Origin: an uncultured Oxalobacteraceae bacterium
GTDB taxonomy: Bacteria > Pseudomonadota > Gammaproteobacteria > Burkholderiales > Burkholderiaceae_D
Direction: 5' to 3'
DNA length: 53,280 bases
NCBI GenBank assembly: GCA_903893945.1
Contig: CAITOF010000075.1
Location: forward strand, 1-53,280
A program made the translations under genes and the position numbers. Under the pieces are notes generated by a model, which had not been told where the DNA came from, ran no database searches, and worked only from the letters and a program-made list of their open reading frames with translations. Positions 31,289-40,650 of the stretch are shown piece after piece (within the stretch, counting starts at the first letter, position 1; each line of letters starts with the position of its first letter).

Positions 31289-31915
31289 ATGAACAGACCC
31301 TTACACGGACTCTACCTGGTTACCCCTGATTGGGACGATACCCACCGACTGATTGCTGTCAGCCGGCAGGCGCTGCAGGGCGGTGCCCGCATCCTGCAAT
31401 ATCGCCATAAAACGGCCGACGCGCGACTGCGCCGGGAACAGGCCACCGCGCTGCAGCAGCTATGCCGCGATTACCCGTGTTTGTTCATCATCAACGACCA
31501 TGTTGAGCTCTGTGCAGAGCTTGATGCCGACGGGATACACGTGGGTGGAACCGACCTGCGTGTCGATGAGGTTCGCCAGCGGGTTGGTCCCGGCAAGATC
31601 GTCGGTGCATCGTGTTACGGCGATCTGCAACTGGCGCGCAGCGCGCAGCAGCACGGGGCGAGCTATGTGGCGTTTGGCGGATTCTACCCGTCACGCATAA
31701 AAAAGTACCCGGTCACCACCCCATTTGACATCGTGACTCAGGCGAAAAAAGAAATAGCCTTGCCGTGCGCGGTAATCGGCGGCATGACGGTGGACAACAG
31801 CAAACCACTGATAACCTCCGGTGCCGATATGGTGGCGGCAATCAGCAGCGTGTATCTGGCCGACCATCCGCAGCAGGCCGCACGGGAATTCTGTCAGTTA
31901 TTTGGTACGATTTGA
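31289..31915 (+). CDS. thiE: Thiamine phosphate synthase ThiE
   Basis: ThiE is a 208-residue TIM-barrel enzyme that joins HMP-PP and thiazole phosphate to give thiamine phosphate. Visible motifs are the substrate loop QYRHK, IINDHVELCAELDADGIHVGG, the FGGFYPSRIKK loop (usually FGPxFPTxTK, so somewhat divergent) and AVIGGMTVDN. It follows thiD after ten bases and precedes the MazG-like gene by 14 bases. It completes the pathway from both half-molecules to thiamine phosphate. ThiL and ThiO are not in the window. Confidence 0.93.
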   Translation: MNRPLHGLYLVTPDWDDTHRLIAVSRQALQGGARILQYRHKTADARLRREQATALQQLCRDYPCLFIINDHVELCAELDADGIHVGGTDLRVDEVRQRVGPGKIVGASCYGDLQLARSAQQHGASYVAFGGFYPSRIKKYPVTTPFDIVTQAKKEIALPCAVIGGMTVDNSKPLITSGADMVAAISSVYLADHPQQAAREFCQLFGTI

Positions 31916-31929
31916 AAAGGACATCAGGC

Positions 31930-32364
31930 ATGAGCGAATTCGCACAGGATATACAAAAATTCAACGGCATCTACCGGTTGCCCGTCAGTCCGGTTCCGAC
32001 CACGGACGTGGGTGTGCCGGCGGCCGACAGACTGAAAGCGTTCAAAGATATACTGACGGAAGAAGTCAGCGAAATCGACGAGATCATCACCGCCGCCGAA
32101 AACGGTGACAACCCGCTGGTCGTGCTGACGATGCTGGCTGACCTGCTGGGGGATATCCAGGTCTATTGCGCCTCTGAAATGGCAAAATTCGGGTTGCCAT
32201 TGGACGAGATATTGGCGATTATCATGCAATCCAATTTTTCCAAGCTGGATGCCAATGGCAATCCCATTTATGATGCGCGCGGCAAAGTGTTAAAGGGCCC
32301 GGAGTACTGGAAACCGGAACCGCGAATCCAGGCATTGCTGGAAGCCCGGTCAAAACAGGCGTGA
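31930..32364 (+). CDS. MazG-like nucleotide pyrophosphohydrolase
   Basis: This 144-residue all-alpha NTP pyrophosphohydrolase-like protein carries the acidic metal-binding helices EEVSEIDEI (near residue 45) and LADLLGDIQVY (near 75), the EExxE...ExxD-type arrangement of the MazG/PRA-PH fold. The C-terminal part (NFSKLDANGNPIYD, GPEYWKPEP) matches a phosphoribosyl-ATP-pyrophosphatase-like family I recognise by pattern. Substrate is unknown. The ATG at 31930 has AAGGACA upstream. The longer frame reading back through thiE is rejected. It sits 14 bases after thiE, so it is probably in the thi transcript. House-cleaning of a thiamine-related nucleotide is possible but unproven. Confidence 0.8.
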   Translation: MSEFAQDIQKFNGIYRLPVSPVPTTDVGVPAADRLKAFKDILTEEVSEIDEIITAAENGDNPLVVLTMLADLLGDIQVYCASEMAKFGLPLDEILAIIMQSNFSKLDANGNPIYDARGKVLKGPEYWKPEPRIQALLEARSKQA

Positions 32365-32455
32365 CACAGAACGCCGTGGATTGCGTGGTTCATGTGGATG
32401 GCAGGCACTGGCGACGCAAGCAGGCCTTGATTGTTGCCCGTTCTGAAAGGGAGTT

Positions 32456-32698
32456 ATGACTGTCCATGATGCCAAAGAGTTCCTGTTCTGGTGCCTGGTG
32501 CTCAACTATGCACTGCTGCTTTACTGGGCAGCGATTTTTTTGTTTGCGCGCAACGCGTTTTACCGGCTGATGACGCGCTGGTACAGACTTTCCGCTGAAC
32601 AGTTTGATGCACTCAATTTTGCCGGAATGGCCCTTTATAAACTGGGGATTATCCTGTTTAACCTGGTGCCCTGGGTCGCGCTCTGCCTGATCCGGTAG
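32456..32698 (+). CDS. Small membrane protein (DUF6868-like)
   Basis: This 80-residue protein has two hydrophobic helices (about 10-31 and 58-78) separated by a conserved-looking amphipathic stretch, RWYRLSAEQFDALNFAGMALYKLG. The layout resembles a small uncharacterised proteobacterial family (DUF6868, by memory). Function is unknown. AAAGGGAG precedes the ATG by about five bases. It lies 91 bases after the MazG-like gene and converges on the PAS kinase gene. Confidence 0.7.
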   Translation: MTVHDAKEFLFWCLVLNYALLLYWAAIFLFARNAFYRLMTRWYRLSAEQFDALNFAGMALYKLGIILFNLVPWVALCLIR

Positions 32699-32748
32699 GC
32701 ACATTGTCCGCTGGCGACCATCTGTTCAGTCGGGGCGGAAACACGGCG

Positions 32749-35484
32749 TTACCTTTTCAGATACGCTGCCACGCAGCGAACCAGCGCCATCGATGGCACA
32801 GGTTTAATCAGGATTTCGCGGATACCGGCCTGTCGGACACTTTCTTCGTCAGCGGCGCTAACGTAGCCGGTGGTAATGATGACAGGTATGCCCGGACGAA
32901 TTTCCTGTATTGCATGCGCTAATTTGACGCCGGTAAGTTCGGGCATATTCTGGTCGGTGATCACCAGATCAATCGAACCGGGATCGGCACTGAACCGCCG
33001 AAGCGCGGCAAACGAGCTCGTCAGTCCAATCACCCTGCATCCGGCTCCTTCCAGCAGTTCCGTCATAAAGCCGACGAGGGTCAGTTCATCATCAACCACC
33101 ATCACAGTGCCGGTCAGTCGGGTCATGGCCGGGTTGGACACGTCCGGACCGGCCAGTGCAACGTGAGGCATTGTTTTACTCGGCAGGTATATGCAGAATT
33201 CCGAGCCGCAACCTGGCTGGGTCAGGACCTCGATATGACCCTGCGCCGAATGGACGATGCCGTGTACGACGGCAAGACCCAGCCCCGATCCCAGGCCCAT
33301 ATCCTTGGTGGTATAAAACGGTTCAAAGATTTTCAGCAGATTGTCGTTTGAAATTCCCGATCCGTTGTCCGCCACCGAGATTTTTATGTAGTGGCCGTCA
33401 AACGGGGTATGGCACGACATGCAGAATCGTTTGTCGTCCAGTGACACCATTGACACCGTCACGGTGATCACACCCGATTCACCCAGAGAGTCGCGCGCGT
33501 TAATGCACAGGTTCATTAAAATCTGGTGCAGGTTAACGGGACTGATGAGCACCGGCCCCAGCGGCTGCACGATCTCGGTCTTGGTTAAAATGGAACTTGG
33601 CATGGTCGACTGTAACAGCTTCATCACTTCCGTGACGATCGGTTCGACACTGATTTCTTCCTTGGCGATGCTGGTTTTCCGGCTGAACGAAATCAGATGG
33701 CCCACCAGTTCCCTGGCGCGGTGTCCTCCTTTGAGAATTTCGTGTATATAGCGGCTCAGGGTGGCATTTTTTGTGACTTCGGGCGACATTTCCAGTAATT
33801 CCGAATAGCCCAGCATGGCGGCCAGTATGTTATTGAAGTCGTGCGCGATGCCCCCGGTCAGTTGTCCGATCAGTTCCATTTTCTGGGCCTGCCATAGCTG
33901 CGTCTGCAACGCCTTCTGGTTCTGTTCGGCCACAACACGGCCGGTGATCTCGCGCTCATAACAGAGTATGGAGGTCACTTCCAGCGCGGCATTTCGCATC
34001 GGCACCTTGACCAGATCGAAATAGCGGACCTGGCCGTCCGCAGTGATCCATTTGAACACCGGGTCATGTATCGAATCACCGTTCAGCACGGCCAGATCAT
34101 CATGGTGAAACCCGGGTATCCCGTTGACCGGGTCACCAAGGCACATTTCCATCGGCATGACGTCAGTGTCCAGCCGTCCTATCATGGACAGCGGATCCTG
34201 TCCGAAAGCCGCTGCGAAACTGGCATTGGCGAGTATGAACCGGTGGTTCCTGTCTTTGGCAAATACCCAGTCCGGTGTGGAGTCAATAATCTTTTGCAGG
34301 AACAACTTGGATTCAAGGATTTTTTGGGCAGCGCGCTTTTGTTCCGTGATGTCGATTAACGACACCAGATGCAGACCATCCAGTGAATTCGCAAACAGGG
34401 TTGCACTGGCCAAAAAGGTTCGAACCTGGCCATCTTTGCAATGGATGTCAGCTTCCATGGGTTTGAACGGCGTATGGGTACGAAGCGCCTCATCGAGCCG
34501 TTTTTGCCAGGTGTCCAGAATGTACTGTCGGTAGGACTCATCCGGGTAGGCGCGTTGCCACCACGCTTCCAGGACAGGTATTTCATCGTGCGTGTACCCG
34601 ATAGTATCTTTGAATCCCTGATTCAGAAAAGTAATCCGGCCGAATTTGTCGTTTAGGGCCAGCGAGACCGGCACTGAGTCGGCGATCATCCTCAGTCTTG
34701 CTTCACTTTCCCTGATCTGTTCGGTAATCCGTTTGTGTTCAGTAATATTTTCCACAAACGACCAGATGTAGGGTTCACTCCGGTCATCCGTGATCACCAC
34801 CCCGTTGAGTTTTACCGGCACAACTGCCTTGTTGCTGTTGATGTATTCCTTCTCATACGGCCCGTATTCGTTGGCTGTATGGAGTGATTCGATCTGCTTT
34901 TGTTCCTGTTCTCTGTATTTCTCGGGCGTCAGATCCCAGTAACTCAGTTTGGTTAATTCACTGAGTGAATAGCCGACGATGTCGAGAAACGCCGGATTCG
35001 CTTCAAAAAATGTGCCATCCATTGAATTTCGGGCAATGCCTATGGGCGACATGTCAAACAGTTTGGACAATTTTTCTTCGCTGACCTTCAAATCATGGGT
35101 CGCTTTGCGTATATCGGTAATATCCTTGGTAACGCAAAGCAGAAATTTCGGTTGATCATATTCGTCATAGAAGGGTTTTTTGGTGGTCAGGCCGACGCGA
35201 TTCGATTGGTACTTTGTGCTCCAGAAGGTTTCTTCAAATTCAACCGTCACCCGACCGGCAAACACGTCGCTGTCGTTACCGAGAAATAATTGCATCTGGT
35301 CGTCCGGGAAAAACCGGCTGCCGTTGGTATTTTCAATCTCGGCGAACTGAATACCCCAATTTTCCTGGCAGGCCTTGTTCATGACCTTGAAATTGCTGTG
35401 CGCATCTTTGACAAAAATGGCGACCGGCAAAAGATCAAAGATCCCTGCGGCAATTTCCAGGTTTTGAAGTATGTTCAATTCCAT
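32749..35484 (-). CDS. Soluble hybrid sensor kinase: four PAS domains, HisKA/HATPase, receiver
   Basis: This 911-residue cytoplasmic sensor has no membrane segments. PAS domains lie at about 10-127, 138-252, 262-384 and 392-518, each ending in a PAC-like D(I/V)TE/R element. The HisKA domain has the GGIAHDFNNILAA motif (H548), typical of the NtrB/PAS-rich kinase group. The HATPase has NLCINARDS, DNGSGIS and GSGLGLAVVHG. The C-terminal receiver has acidic residues in VMVVDDE and phosphoacceptor D844 (LVITDQNMPE). Within the ATPase domain residues 688-692 read CMSCH. No dedicated output protein is adjacent. The gene is divergent from the POT transporter, which could be a target (inference). The ATG lacks a clear Shine-Dalgarno sequence. 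Confidence 0.92.
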   Translation of the reverse strand: MELNILQNLEIAAGIFDLLPVAIFVKDAHSNFKVMNKACQENWGIQFAEIENTNGSRFFPDDQMQLFLGNDSDVFAGRVTVEFEETFWSTKYQSNRVGLTTKKPFYDEYDQPKFLLCVTKDITDIRKATHDLKVSEEKLSKLFDMSPIGIARNSMDGTFFEANPAFLDIVGYSLSELTKLSYWDLTPEKYREQEQKQIESLHTANEYGPYEKEYINSNKAVVPVKLNGVVITDDRSEPYIWSFVENITEHKRITEQIRESEARLRMIADSVPVSLALNDKFGRITFLNQGFKDTIGYTHDEIPVLEAWWQRAYPDESYRQYILDTWQKRLDEALRTHTPFKPMEADIHCKDGQVRTFLASATLFANSLDGLHLVSLIDITEQKRAAQKILESKLFLQKIIDSTPDWVFAKDRNHRFILANASFAAAFGQDPLSMIGRLDTDVMPMEMCLGDPVNGIPGFHHDDLAVLNGDSIHDPVFKWITADGQVRYFDLVKVPMRNAALEVTSILCYEREITGRVVAEQNQKALQTQLWQAQKMELIGQLTGGIAHDFNNILAAMLGYSELLEMSPEVTKNATLSRYIHEILKGGHRARELVGHLISFSRKTSIAKEEISVEPIVTEVMKLLQSTMPSSILTKTEIVQPLGPVLISPVNLHQILMNLCINARDSLGESGVITVTVSMVSLDDKRFCMSCHTPFDGHYIKISVADNGSGISNDNLLKIFEPFYTTKDMGLGSGLGLAVVHGIVHSAQGHIEVLTQPGCGSEFCIYLPSKTMPHVALAGPDVSNPAMTRLTGTVMVVDDELTLVGFMTELLEGAGCRVIGLTSSFAALRRFSADPGSIDLVITDQNMPELTGVKLAHAIQEIRPGIPVIITTGYVSAADEESVRQAGIREILIKPVPSMALVRCVAAYLKR

Positions 35485-35560
35485 GATAATTATGTTTTTT
35501 GTTGAGGCTGATTGACCGGCGACATGAGCCTGACTCTACGCTATCTGGGCGCACAAAAGG

Positions 35561-35579
35561 CTGGAATACCCTGTTCCAG
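35561..35579. promoter_or_regulatory. Dyad in the kinase-POT transporter spacer
   Basis: CTGGAA (35561-35566) and TTCCAG (35574-35579) form a perfect 6-bp inverted repeat with a 7-bp spacer in the AT-rich 272-bp divergent region. The size and symmetry fit an operator for a dimeric regulator. No other gene is seen in this spacer. Confidence 0.35.
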
Positions 35580-35756
35580 ATCAATATATTTGTGATTAAT
35601 TCATGGGCAATAGTTATCTATTCGCTATCGAAGCGCTGTTTATTTCAGATTAACGAACGAATAAATGGCTGTCGGCCGCAATTTTAAGGATAATTGCACA
35701 AAAAATTCGTCCGTTGAGTTAGCGGGCGTAACCATGACATTCCACCGGAGACACCC

Positions 35757-37241
35757 GTGCAATCTATCAAAAACAGGTTTTCACATATTCCGTCTGGCGC
35801 TGGCGCGCTGTTTTTCATTCAGATATTTGCGACGCTGGGCTTTGCCATCCTGTATTCCACGCTGGTACTGTACGCCAGCAAGCACCTGCATTTTTCCACG
35901 ATAAAAGCCACCGCCATTATGGGTATTTTTGGCGCCTTCAATTACGGACTGCATTTGTTTGGCGGTTATTTGGGCGGACGTTTTTTAAGTAATCGCAATC
36001 TGTTCATCGGTGGCATGGCGTTACAGGTAATAGGTTGTGCGTGCATTTCAGCCGGCACGGTCGAAATGCTTTACTGGGGCCTGGCCTTATTTCTGACCGG
36101 TAGTGGCCTGAATGTCACCTGTATCAACATGATGCTGACGCAGCGTTTCAAACCGGAGGATATCCGTCGCGAAGGCGCGTTTTTGTGGAATTATGCGGGG
36201 ATGAATATCGGCTTTTTTGTCGGCTTTACGGCTGCTGGACATTATCAGCTGACCGAAGATTATTCCAGCCTGTTCATTTTTGCGACGATAGGCAATTTTA
36301 TGGCGATTGTCCTGGCCAGTTTCAACTGGAAGTCACTGGTGGACCTGAACACGCCGTTATTGAATTCCACCCCTGCCGAATTCAAAAGGCGCTTCCTGAT
36401 CGGCCTGGCGATATTGGTGGGTCTGGTACCGGTGGTGTGGTATCTGCTGCAATCCGAGTGGACTGAAAATCTGGTGAAACTCATCAGCCTGATCGTTGGA
36501 ATCACCCTGGTTTACCTGACGTTTATCCATAAAGACAAACGCGAGAGAAACAATATGTGGGCTTACCTGATCCTCACATTCAGCTCACTGATTTTCTGGT
36601 CGCTGTACCAGATGGCACCTAACGGGCTGCAACTGTTCGCGGTGAACAATGTGAATCTGGTCGTCTGGGGCGTACAGGTGGCGCCGCAATGGATACAGAA
36701 CATCAATACCGTCGTGATTGTGCTGGGCGGGCCGGCGATGTCAGCCCTGTTTGTCCAGCTGCGCGCCAAGGGCTGGAAAATTGATGTGCCCAAACAGTTT
36801 GCCGCGTCACTGATACTCATGGGGTTGGGTTTTTTATGCCTGCCGCTCGGGATCACATTTGCTGACGACAGGGGGTTGTCGCCATTCTTCTGGCTGTTTT
36901 TGAGTTATGTCCTGCAAAGTATCGGTGAACTGCTGATTTCACCGGTCGGCTATGCCATGATAGGCCGTATGGCACCGAAACAGTACCAGGGAATCATGAT
37001 GGGAAGCTGGATGCTGATTACCGGATTGGCGTCACTGTTCTCGGGCGATTTTTCCGGGATGATACCCGAACCTTCCGAAGGCACTGCGCTAACCACGAAT
37101 GCGGCGTACTCCCAATTATTTTCGGAATTGGGCTGGAGCACGGTTGTCGTCGGTGTTGTGCTGGTTGGTTTGATTCCCTTCCTGACCCGCCTGATAAAAG
37201 ATAAAGACCTGGCAGAAGTGGAACCGGTGCAGCCAGGCTAG
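35757..37241 (+). CDS. POT/PTR-family proton-dependent oligopeptide transporter
   Basis: This 494-residue inner-membrane transporter of the major facilitator superfamily, POT subfamily, has about 12-14 hydrophobic segments. Family hallmarks seen are GGYLGGRFLSNR near 69-80 (the loop 2-3 motif), FKPEDIRREGAFLWNYAGMNIGFF near 131-154 (the PTR2 signature region, with a more degenerate ExxERxx motif) and SIGELLISPVGYAMIGRMAP. It should import di- and tripeptides with protons. The start is GTG (35757), with GGAG about eight bases before it. A two-way terminator follows. Confidence 0.9.
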   Translation: MQSIKNRFSHIPSGAGALFFIQIFATLGFAILYSTLVLYASKHLHFSTIKATAIMGIFGAFNYGLHLFGGYLGGRFLSNRNLFIGGMALQVIGCACISAGTVEMLYWGLALFLTGSGLNVTCINMMLTQRFKPEDIRREGAFLWNYAGMNIGFFVGFTAAGHYQLTEDYSSLFIFATIGNFMAIVLASFNWKSLVDLNTPLLNSTPAEFKRRFLIGLAILVGLVPVVWYLLQSEWTENLVKLISLIVGITLVYLTFIHKDKRERNNMWAYLILTFSSLIFWSLYQMAPNGLQLFAVNNVNLVVWGVQVAPQWIQNINTVVIVLGGPAMSALFVQLRAKGWKIDVPKQFAASLILMGLGFLCLPLGITFADDRGLSPFFWLFLSYVLQSIGELLISPVGYAMIGRMAPKQYQGIMMGSWMLITGLASLFSGDFSGMIPEPSEGTALTTNAAYSQLFSELGWSTVVVGVVLVGLIPFLTRLIKDKDLAEVEPVQPG

Positions 37242-37252
37242 CGATGCATAAA

Positions 37253-37281
37253 AAAATCGCCGACACAGGTTCGGCGATTTT
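37253..37281. terminator. Bidirectional rho-independent terminator
   Basis: AAAATCGCCGA (37253-37263) pairs perfectly with TCGGCGATTTT (37271-37281) around a 7-base loop. The A-run on one side and T-run on the other allow it to end both the POT transporter transcript (plus) and the ccsA transcript (minus). Confidence 0.88.
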
Positions 37282-37305
37282 GTCCTGCGGGTTCAGGCGT
37301 GCAAA

Positions 37306-38448
37306 TTACAGCGTGCCGTACGAATGCAGTCCGGACAAAAACATGTTCACGCCGAGGAAAGCAAAGGTTGTCACCAGCAGCCCAATCACTGCCCACCATG
37401 CGGCAACCTGACCGCGCAGGCCTTTCATCAGTCGCATATGCAACCAGGCGGCATAGTTAAGCCATACAATCAGGGCCCAGGTTTCCTTCGGATCCCACGA
37501 CCAGTAACCCCCCCAGGCCTCAGCGGCCCACAGTGCCCCGAGTATGGTGGCAATCGTGAAGAACGCAAAGCCGACCGTGATCGCTTTGTACATCACGTCA
37601 TCGAGCACCTCCAGGGACGGCAAACGGTCTGCCAGCCATCCTTTGGATTTAACCAGATAGGCCACGCCCACCATGGCCGCCAGAGAAAATGTGCCGTAGC
37701 CGATGAAATTGGCCGGCACGTGTATTTTCATCCACCAGCTCTGCAAAGCCGGCACCAGCGGCTGGATTTCGGCTGCATCACGTTTGACCGTATACCAGAG
37801 CAGGAAACCGACCGCTGCCGAAATCACCAGCATGACAAACGGACCCATCTGGCGCGTCTGGTATTTGTGTTCGTAGTACAGGTAAAACAGTGCAGTAATC
37901 ATCGAAAACAGGATGAATACTTCGTATAAATTCGAAACGGGAATATGTCCGATGTCGCTGCCCAGCAAATACGATTCATACCAGCGCAACAGCATCCCGG
38001 TAAATCCCATGACGACCGATCCCCAGCAGAGCAGGGCGCCAATCGAATATCCCAGTGCGGAACGCAGTACCAGGCCGCCCCAATAAAAAAGGGTCGACAG
38101 GAAAATCAGGAAACTCATCCATAAAATGGCAGACTGGGAAGAAAACAGGTATTTCAGTAAAAATCTGGAATTGGCATGATCCAGTACGCCGGCATATTGA
38201 GTAATCCCGCACCAGCTGAACAGGGCCAGCAACAGCACCAGCATGCGTATCGGCTTCCAGTTCCAGCCCAACAGCGCAAACGTCGGTGCGGCCAGCAGCA
38301 ACACGATCTGCTCGTAATAATCCATATGGCCACTGAATCTGAACAGCGCTATACAGGACGCCGTGATCAGTGCGCCGGCATAGAGCCAGTCGACGATATC
38401 AAGTCGTCGGAAAAATCCCTGGTAGGGTTGTTGCTGCGGCATATCCAT
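37306..38448 (-). CDS. ccsA: System II cytochrome c biogenesis protein CcsA (ResC)
   Basis: CcsA is the haem-handling subunit of the cytochrome c synthase that exports haem and attaches it to apocytochromes in the periplasm. The 380-residue protein has about eight membrane segments. The tryptophan-rich WWD region WGGYWSWDPKETW lies at 312-324. Candidate haem-ligand histidines are H243 (KIHVP) and H375 (LHSYG), near the ends of flanking segments. A GGGAGAG Shine-Dalgarno sequence precedes the ATG. It follows resB by about 40 bases on the minus strand, giving the ResB-CcsA pair. Confidence 0.95.
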   Translation of the reverse strand: MDMPQQQPYQGFFRRLDIVDWLYAGALITASCIALFRFSGHMDYYEQIVLLLAAPTFALLGWNWKPIRMLVLLLALFSWCGITQYAGVLDHANSRFLLKYLFSSQSAILWMSFLIFLSTLFYWGGLVLRSALGYSIGALLCWGSVVMGFTGMLLRWYESYLLGSDIGHIPVSNLYEVFILFSMITALFYLYYEHKYQTRQMGPFVMLVISAAVGFLLWYTVKRDAAEIQPLVPALQSWWMKIHVPANFIGYGTFSLAAMVGVAYLVKSKGWLADRLPSLEVLDDVMYKAITVGFAFFTIATILGALWAAEAWGGYWSWDPKETWALIVWLNYAAWLHMRLMKGLRGQVAAWWAVIGLLVTTFAFLGVNMFLSGLHSYGTL

Positions 38449-38491
38449 GTTTCTCTCCCGGAATTCGTGTGTTGACTCTGCGTGGAATTTT

Positions 38492-40609
38492 TCAGCGGGT
38501 CAAATCAGATTTCAACTGTATAAACTCTTTTTCAAAATCCATTGTTTTTCGCTGTGTACTCATGGCAAAAATGGCGCGTGTCGCGCTGTCGTGGTCGGTC
38601 ATCCATACCCAGACGCGTCGTTCGCGTATGTAAAACATGGAAAAAATGCCGAGCACCAGAAACAGGCATCCCAGATAGACAATTTTCTTGCCGGGAGAAC
38701 GCGTTACCTGAAAAACACTTGCCTTGACCTCATCATACGACTTTAATTGCAAGTAGACTGGCGCATTGTATAAAAAAACATCGGACAGTGCATTACTGGC
38801 AAGTTGCAGAAAACGGGCATTTCTGTCGTTCAGTTCCATTACCGGCAAACCGTCCTGCTGGCGTGCGATCTGCCATAACTCCCACAAACTGCCGTTTAAT
38901 ATTTTCATAAAGACATCGGCGGCGCGTTCCTGCTCTGCATCGGGCACCTTGGACAGAAATTTGGCAACCGCAACATAGCCGCCGGCTTTGCCATCACCGA
39001 TGAAAACAGTCAGACTTTTCTCCGCCGAGCTCTGTAATTGCGGGCGTAATTTCCGGCCACTTTCGTCATCGGCCAAGGCATGGCTGGCATACGACTGTGC
39101 GGCCCGGGCACGTAACTCCGGATCAAACAGGGCCGCGCGCAGCCGCATCCATTCGGTGACCGAGTCATTTTCATCGGCGGGAATGCGAAGGTAGCTGAAC
39201 GGTTCGGAAGGCGAATCGCGCGTTCCGGCTAAAAACACAGCCTCACCGTCGATCTTGACCGATTGCATGTAGTTATTGAATTCTCTCGCCTGACCGTTCT
39301 TATCGCGCAACTTGTATTGTAATGAGGCGCCGACATTGTGCAGATTTTTTGTGTTCACGCCTTTGGCGGACGAACCGGAATGCTGATCCAGACTGGCTGA
39401 AAGCTGTTCACCCAGACTGGGCGGCTTTTTGACGGCGCGCACGTCCTGATCTGGCGCTTCCATATTCTCGATATTGAACGGACGAAATCCGGTCCATTCG
39501 ATGGTGTAGGATTCGTCCGCGGTCTTTGCTGCAAGCGCGGTGGTCCTGCCGACCTCGCCTGTCATGGGATAGGCCGTGCTGCTTGCACCGTTCATGGGAT
39601 AAGTCTGGAGCTGCAAACGGCTACCCCCGTCTTCAAAGCTGGACTGGTATACGGCAACACCTTTATAAATCAGGGGGTCATTGACTTTTATGGTCGCCGG
39701 AAATTTCTTGCCGGTCTCGTTGTCTTCGACGTCGACTTCGCTGGCAAAAAGTTTTGGCATGCCGGTAGAGTAAAATTCGATGATGAATTTCTTCAGATGC
39801 ACGGTGAAGGGTAAATCCTGTATGAACACACCTTCTGCTGCGGGAATAATGGCTGCATTACCGGACTGGCCTTCAGGGATCATCAGGTTGCCGCGGAACG
39901 TCGGGGTATCCAGGCTGAGGCGATGCTGTTCGGCAATCTGACTGATCAGGCCACTGCCGTCAAACGGCGTCTTGCCCATAAACCACTGCTGAATGCGGAT
40001 TGCCAGATCCGAGTCGAGCAGTCCACCCAGCAGGATGATCACTATTGCACCGTGTGCAAAAATGTAACCCAATTTATTTGCGGCTCCCTTTTTGGCGGAG
40101 ATAAGCGTCGCAGCGGGTTTGTCGATCAGGCGGGTCTGATAACCGCGCTGTGATAAACGCGTTATCAGGGTTTTGGCTAATGCGGCACGTGAATCGGGGC
40201 TGGTCCACTCAGCCTTATTGGCAAAATTGTGCAGCGACTGTTCCCGGACATTGTCTCGCCATGACAGCATGTCTTTCACCATTTTCGGGGCATTACGGAT
40301 CAGACAGAGTGTGGTCGAGGTCACCAGAAAGGTCATGATCATCAGAAACCACCAGCTGGTGTACAGCGAATACAGACTCAGTTCACGAAACACGTCGAAC
40401 CAGAACGGGCCAAACTGATTGACATAATTGGGCATCGGCTCATTCTGCTTGAGCACGGTTCCGATAATCGAGGCAATCGCAATCAGGCTGAGCAGGCTGA
40501 TGGCAAAGCGCATTGACGAAATGAGTTCGATGAAATCGGCGAAATAACGATTTTTGTGGCGTGGCGGGTCTGAGTCGGCAGACGGGGTGGAAACGGAAGT
40601 GTCAGTCAT
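38492..40609 (-). CDS. resB: ResB-family cytochrome c biogenesis protein (CcsB/Ccs1)
   Basis: This 705-residue ResB protein partners CcsA in system II cytochrome c maturation, holding reduced apocytochrome c for haem attachment. Three membrane segments lie in the N-terminal 220 residues (about 35-55, 85-105, 175-200). A very large periplasmic domain follows (about 210-645, including FIQDLPFTVHLKKFIIEFYSTGMPK), and a last membrane segment (about 650-668) carries YLGCLFLVLGIFSMFYI. It lies downstream of a terminator-like hairpin that follows the cytochrome c4 gene. Confidence 0.93.
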   Translation of the reverse strand: MTDTSVSTPSADSDPPRHKNRYFADFIELISSMRFAISLLSLIAIASIIGTVLKQNEPMPNYVNQFGPFWFDVFRELSLYSLYTSWWFLMIMTFLVTSTTLCLIRNAPKMVKDMLSWRDNVREQSLHNFANKAEWTSPDSRAALAKTLITRLSQRGYQTRLIDKPAATLISAKKGAANKLGYIFAHGAIVIILLGGLLDSDLAIRIQQWFMGKTPFDGSGLISQIAEQHRLSLDTPTFRGNLMIPEGQSGNAAIIPAAEGVFIQDLPFTVHLKKFIIEFYSTGMPKLFASEVDVEDNETGKKFPATIKVNDPLIYKGVAVYQSSFEDGGSRLQLQTYPMNGASSTAYPMTGEVGRTTALAAKTADESYTIEWTGFRPFNIENMEAPDQDVRAVKKPPSLGEQLSASLDQHSGSSAKGVNTKNLHNVGASLQYKLRDKNGQAREFNNYMQSVKIDGEAVFLAGTRDSPSEPFSYLRIPADENDSVTEWMRLRAALFDPELRARAAQSYASHALADDESGRKLRPQLQSSAEKSLTVFIGDGKAGGYVAVAKFLSKVPDAEQERAADVFMKILNGSLWELWQIARQQDGLPVMELNDRNARFLQLASNALSDVFLYNAPVYLQLKSYDEVKASVFQVTRSPGKKIVYLGCLFLVLGIFSMFYIRERRVWVWMTDHDSATRAIFAMSTQRKTMDFEKEFIQLKSDLTR

Positions 40610-40623
40610 GGTGTCTTACAAAC

Positions 40624-40650
40624 AAAAAAGGGCAGCAGCGCCACCCTTTT
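40624..40650 (-). terminator. Terminator or attenuator between cytochrome c4 and resB
   Basis: On the minus strand AAAAGGG pairs with CCCTTTT around an 11-base loop and runs into TTTTTT. It lies between the cytochrome c4 stop codon (40672) and the resB start (40609), so it should end most cytochrome transcripts and let a fraction through to resB-ccsA. Confidence 0.65.

Noticed and set aside
32749..35484. c-type haem attachment at the CxxCH of the PAS kinase
   Set aside because: The protein has no signal peptide or membrane segment, and the motif is embedded in an ATPase fold, so the periplasmic haem lyase could not reach it.
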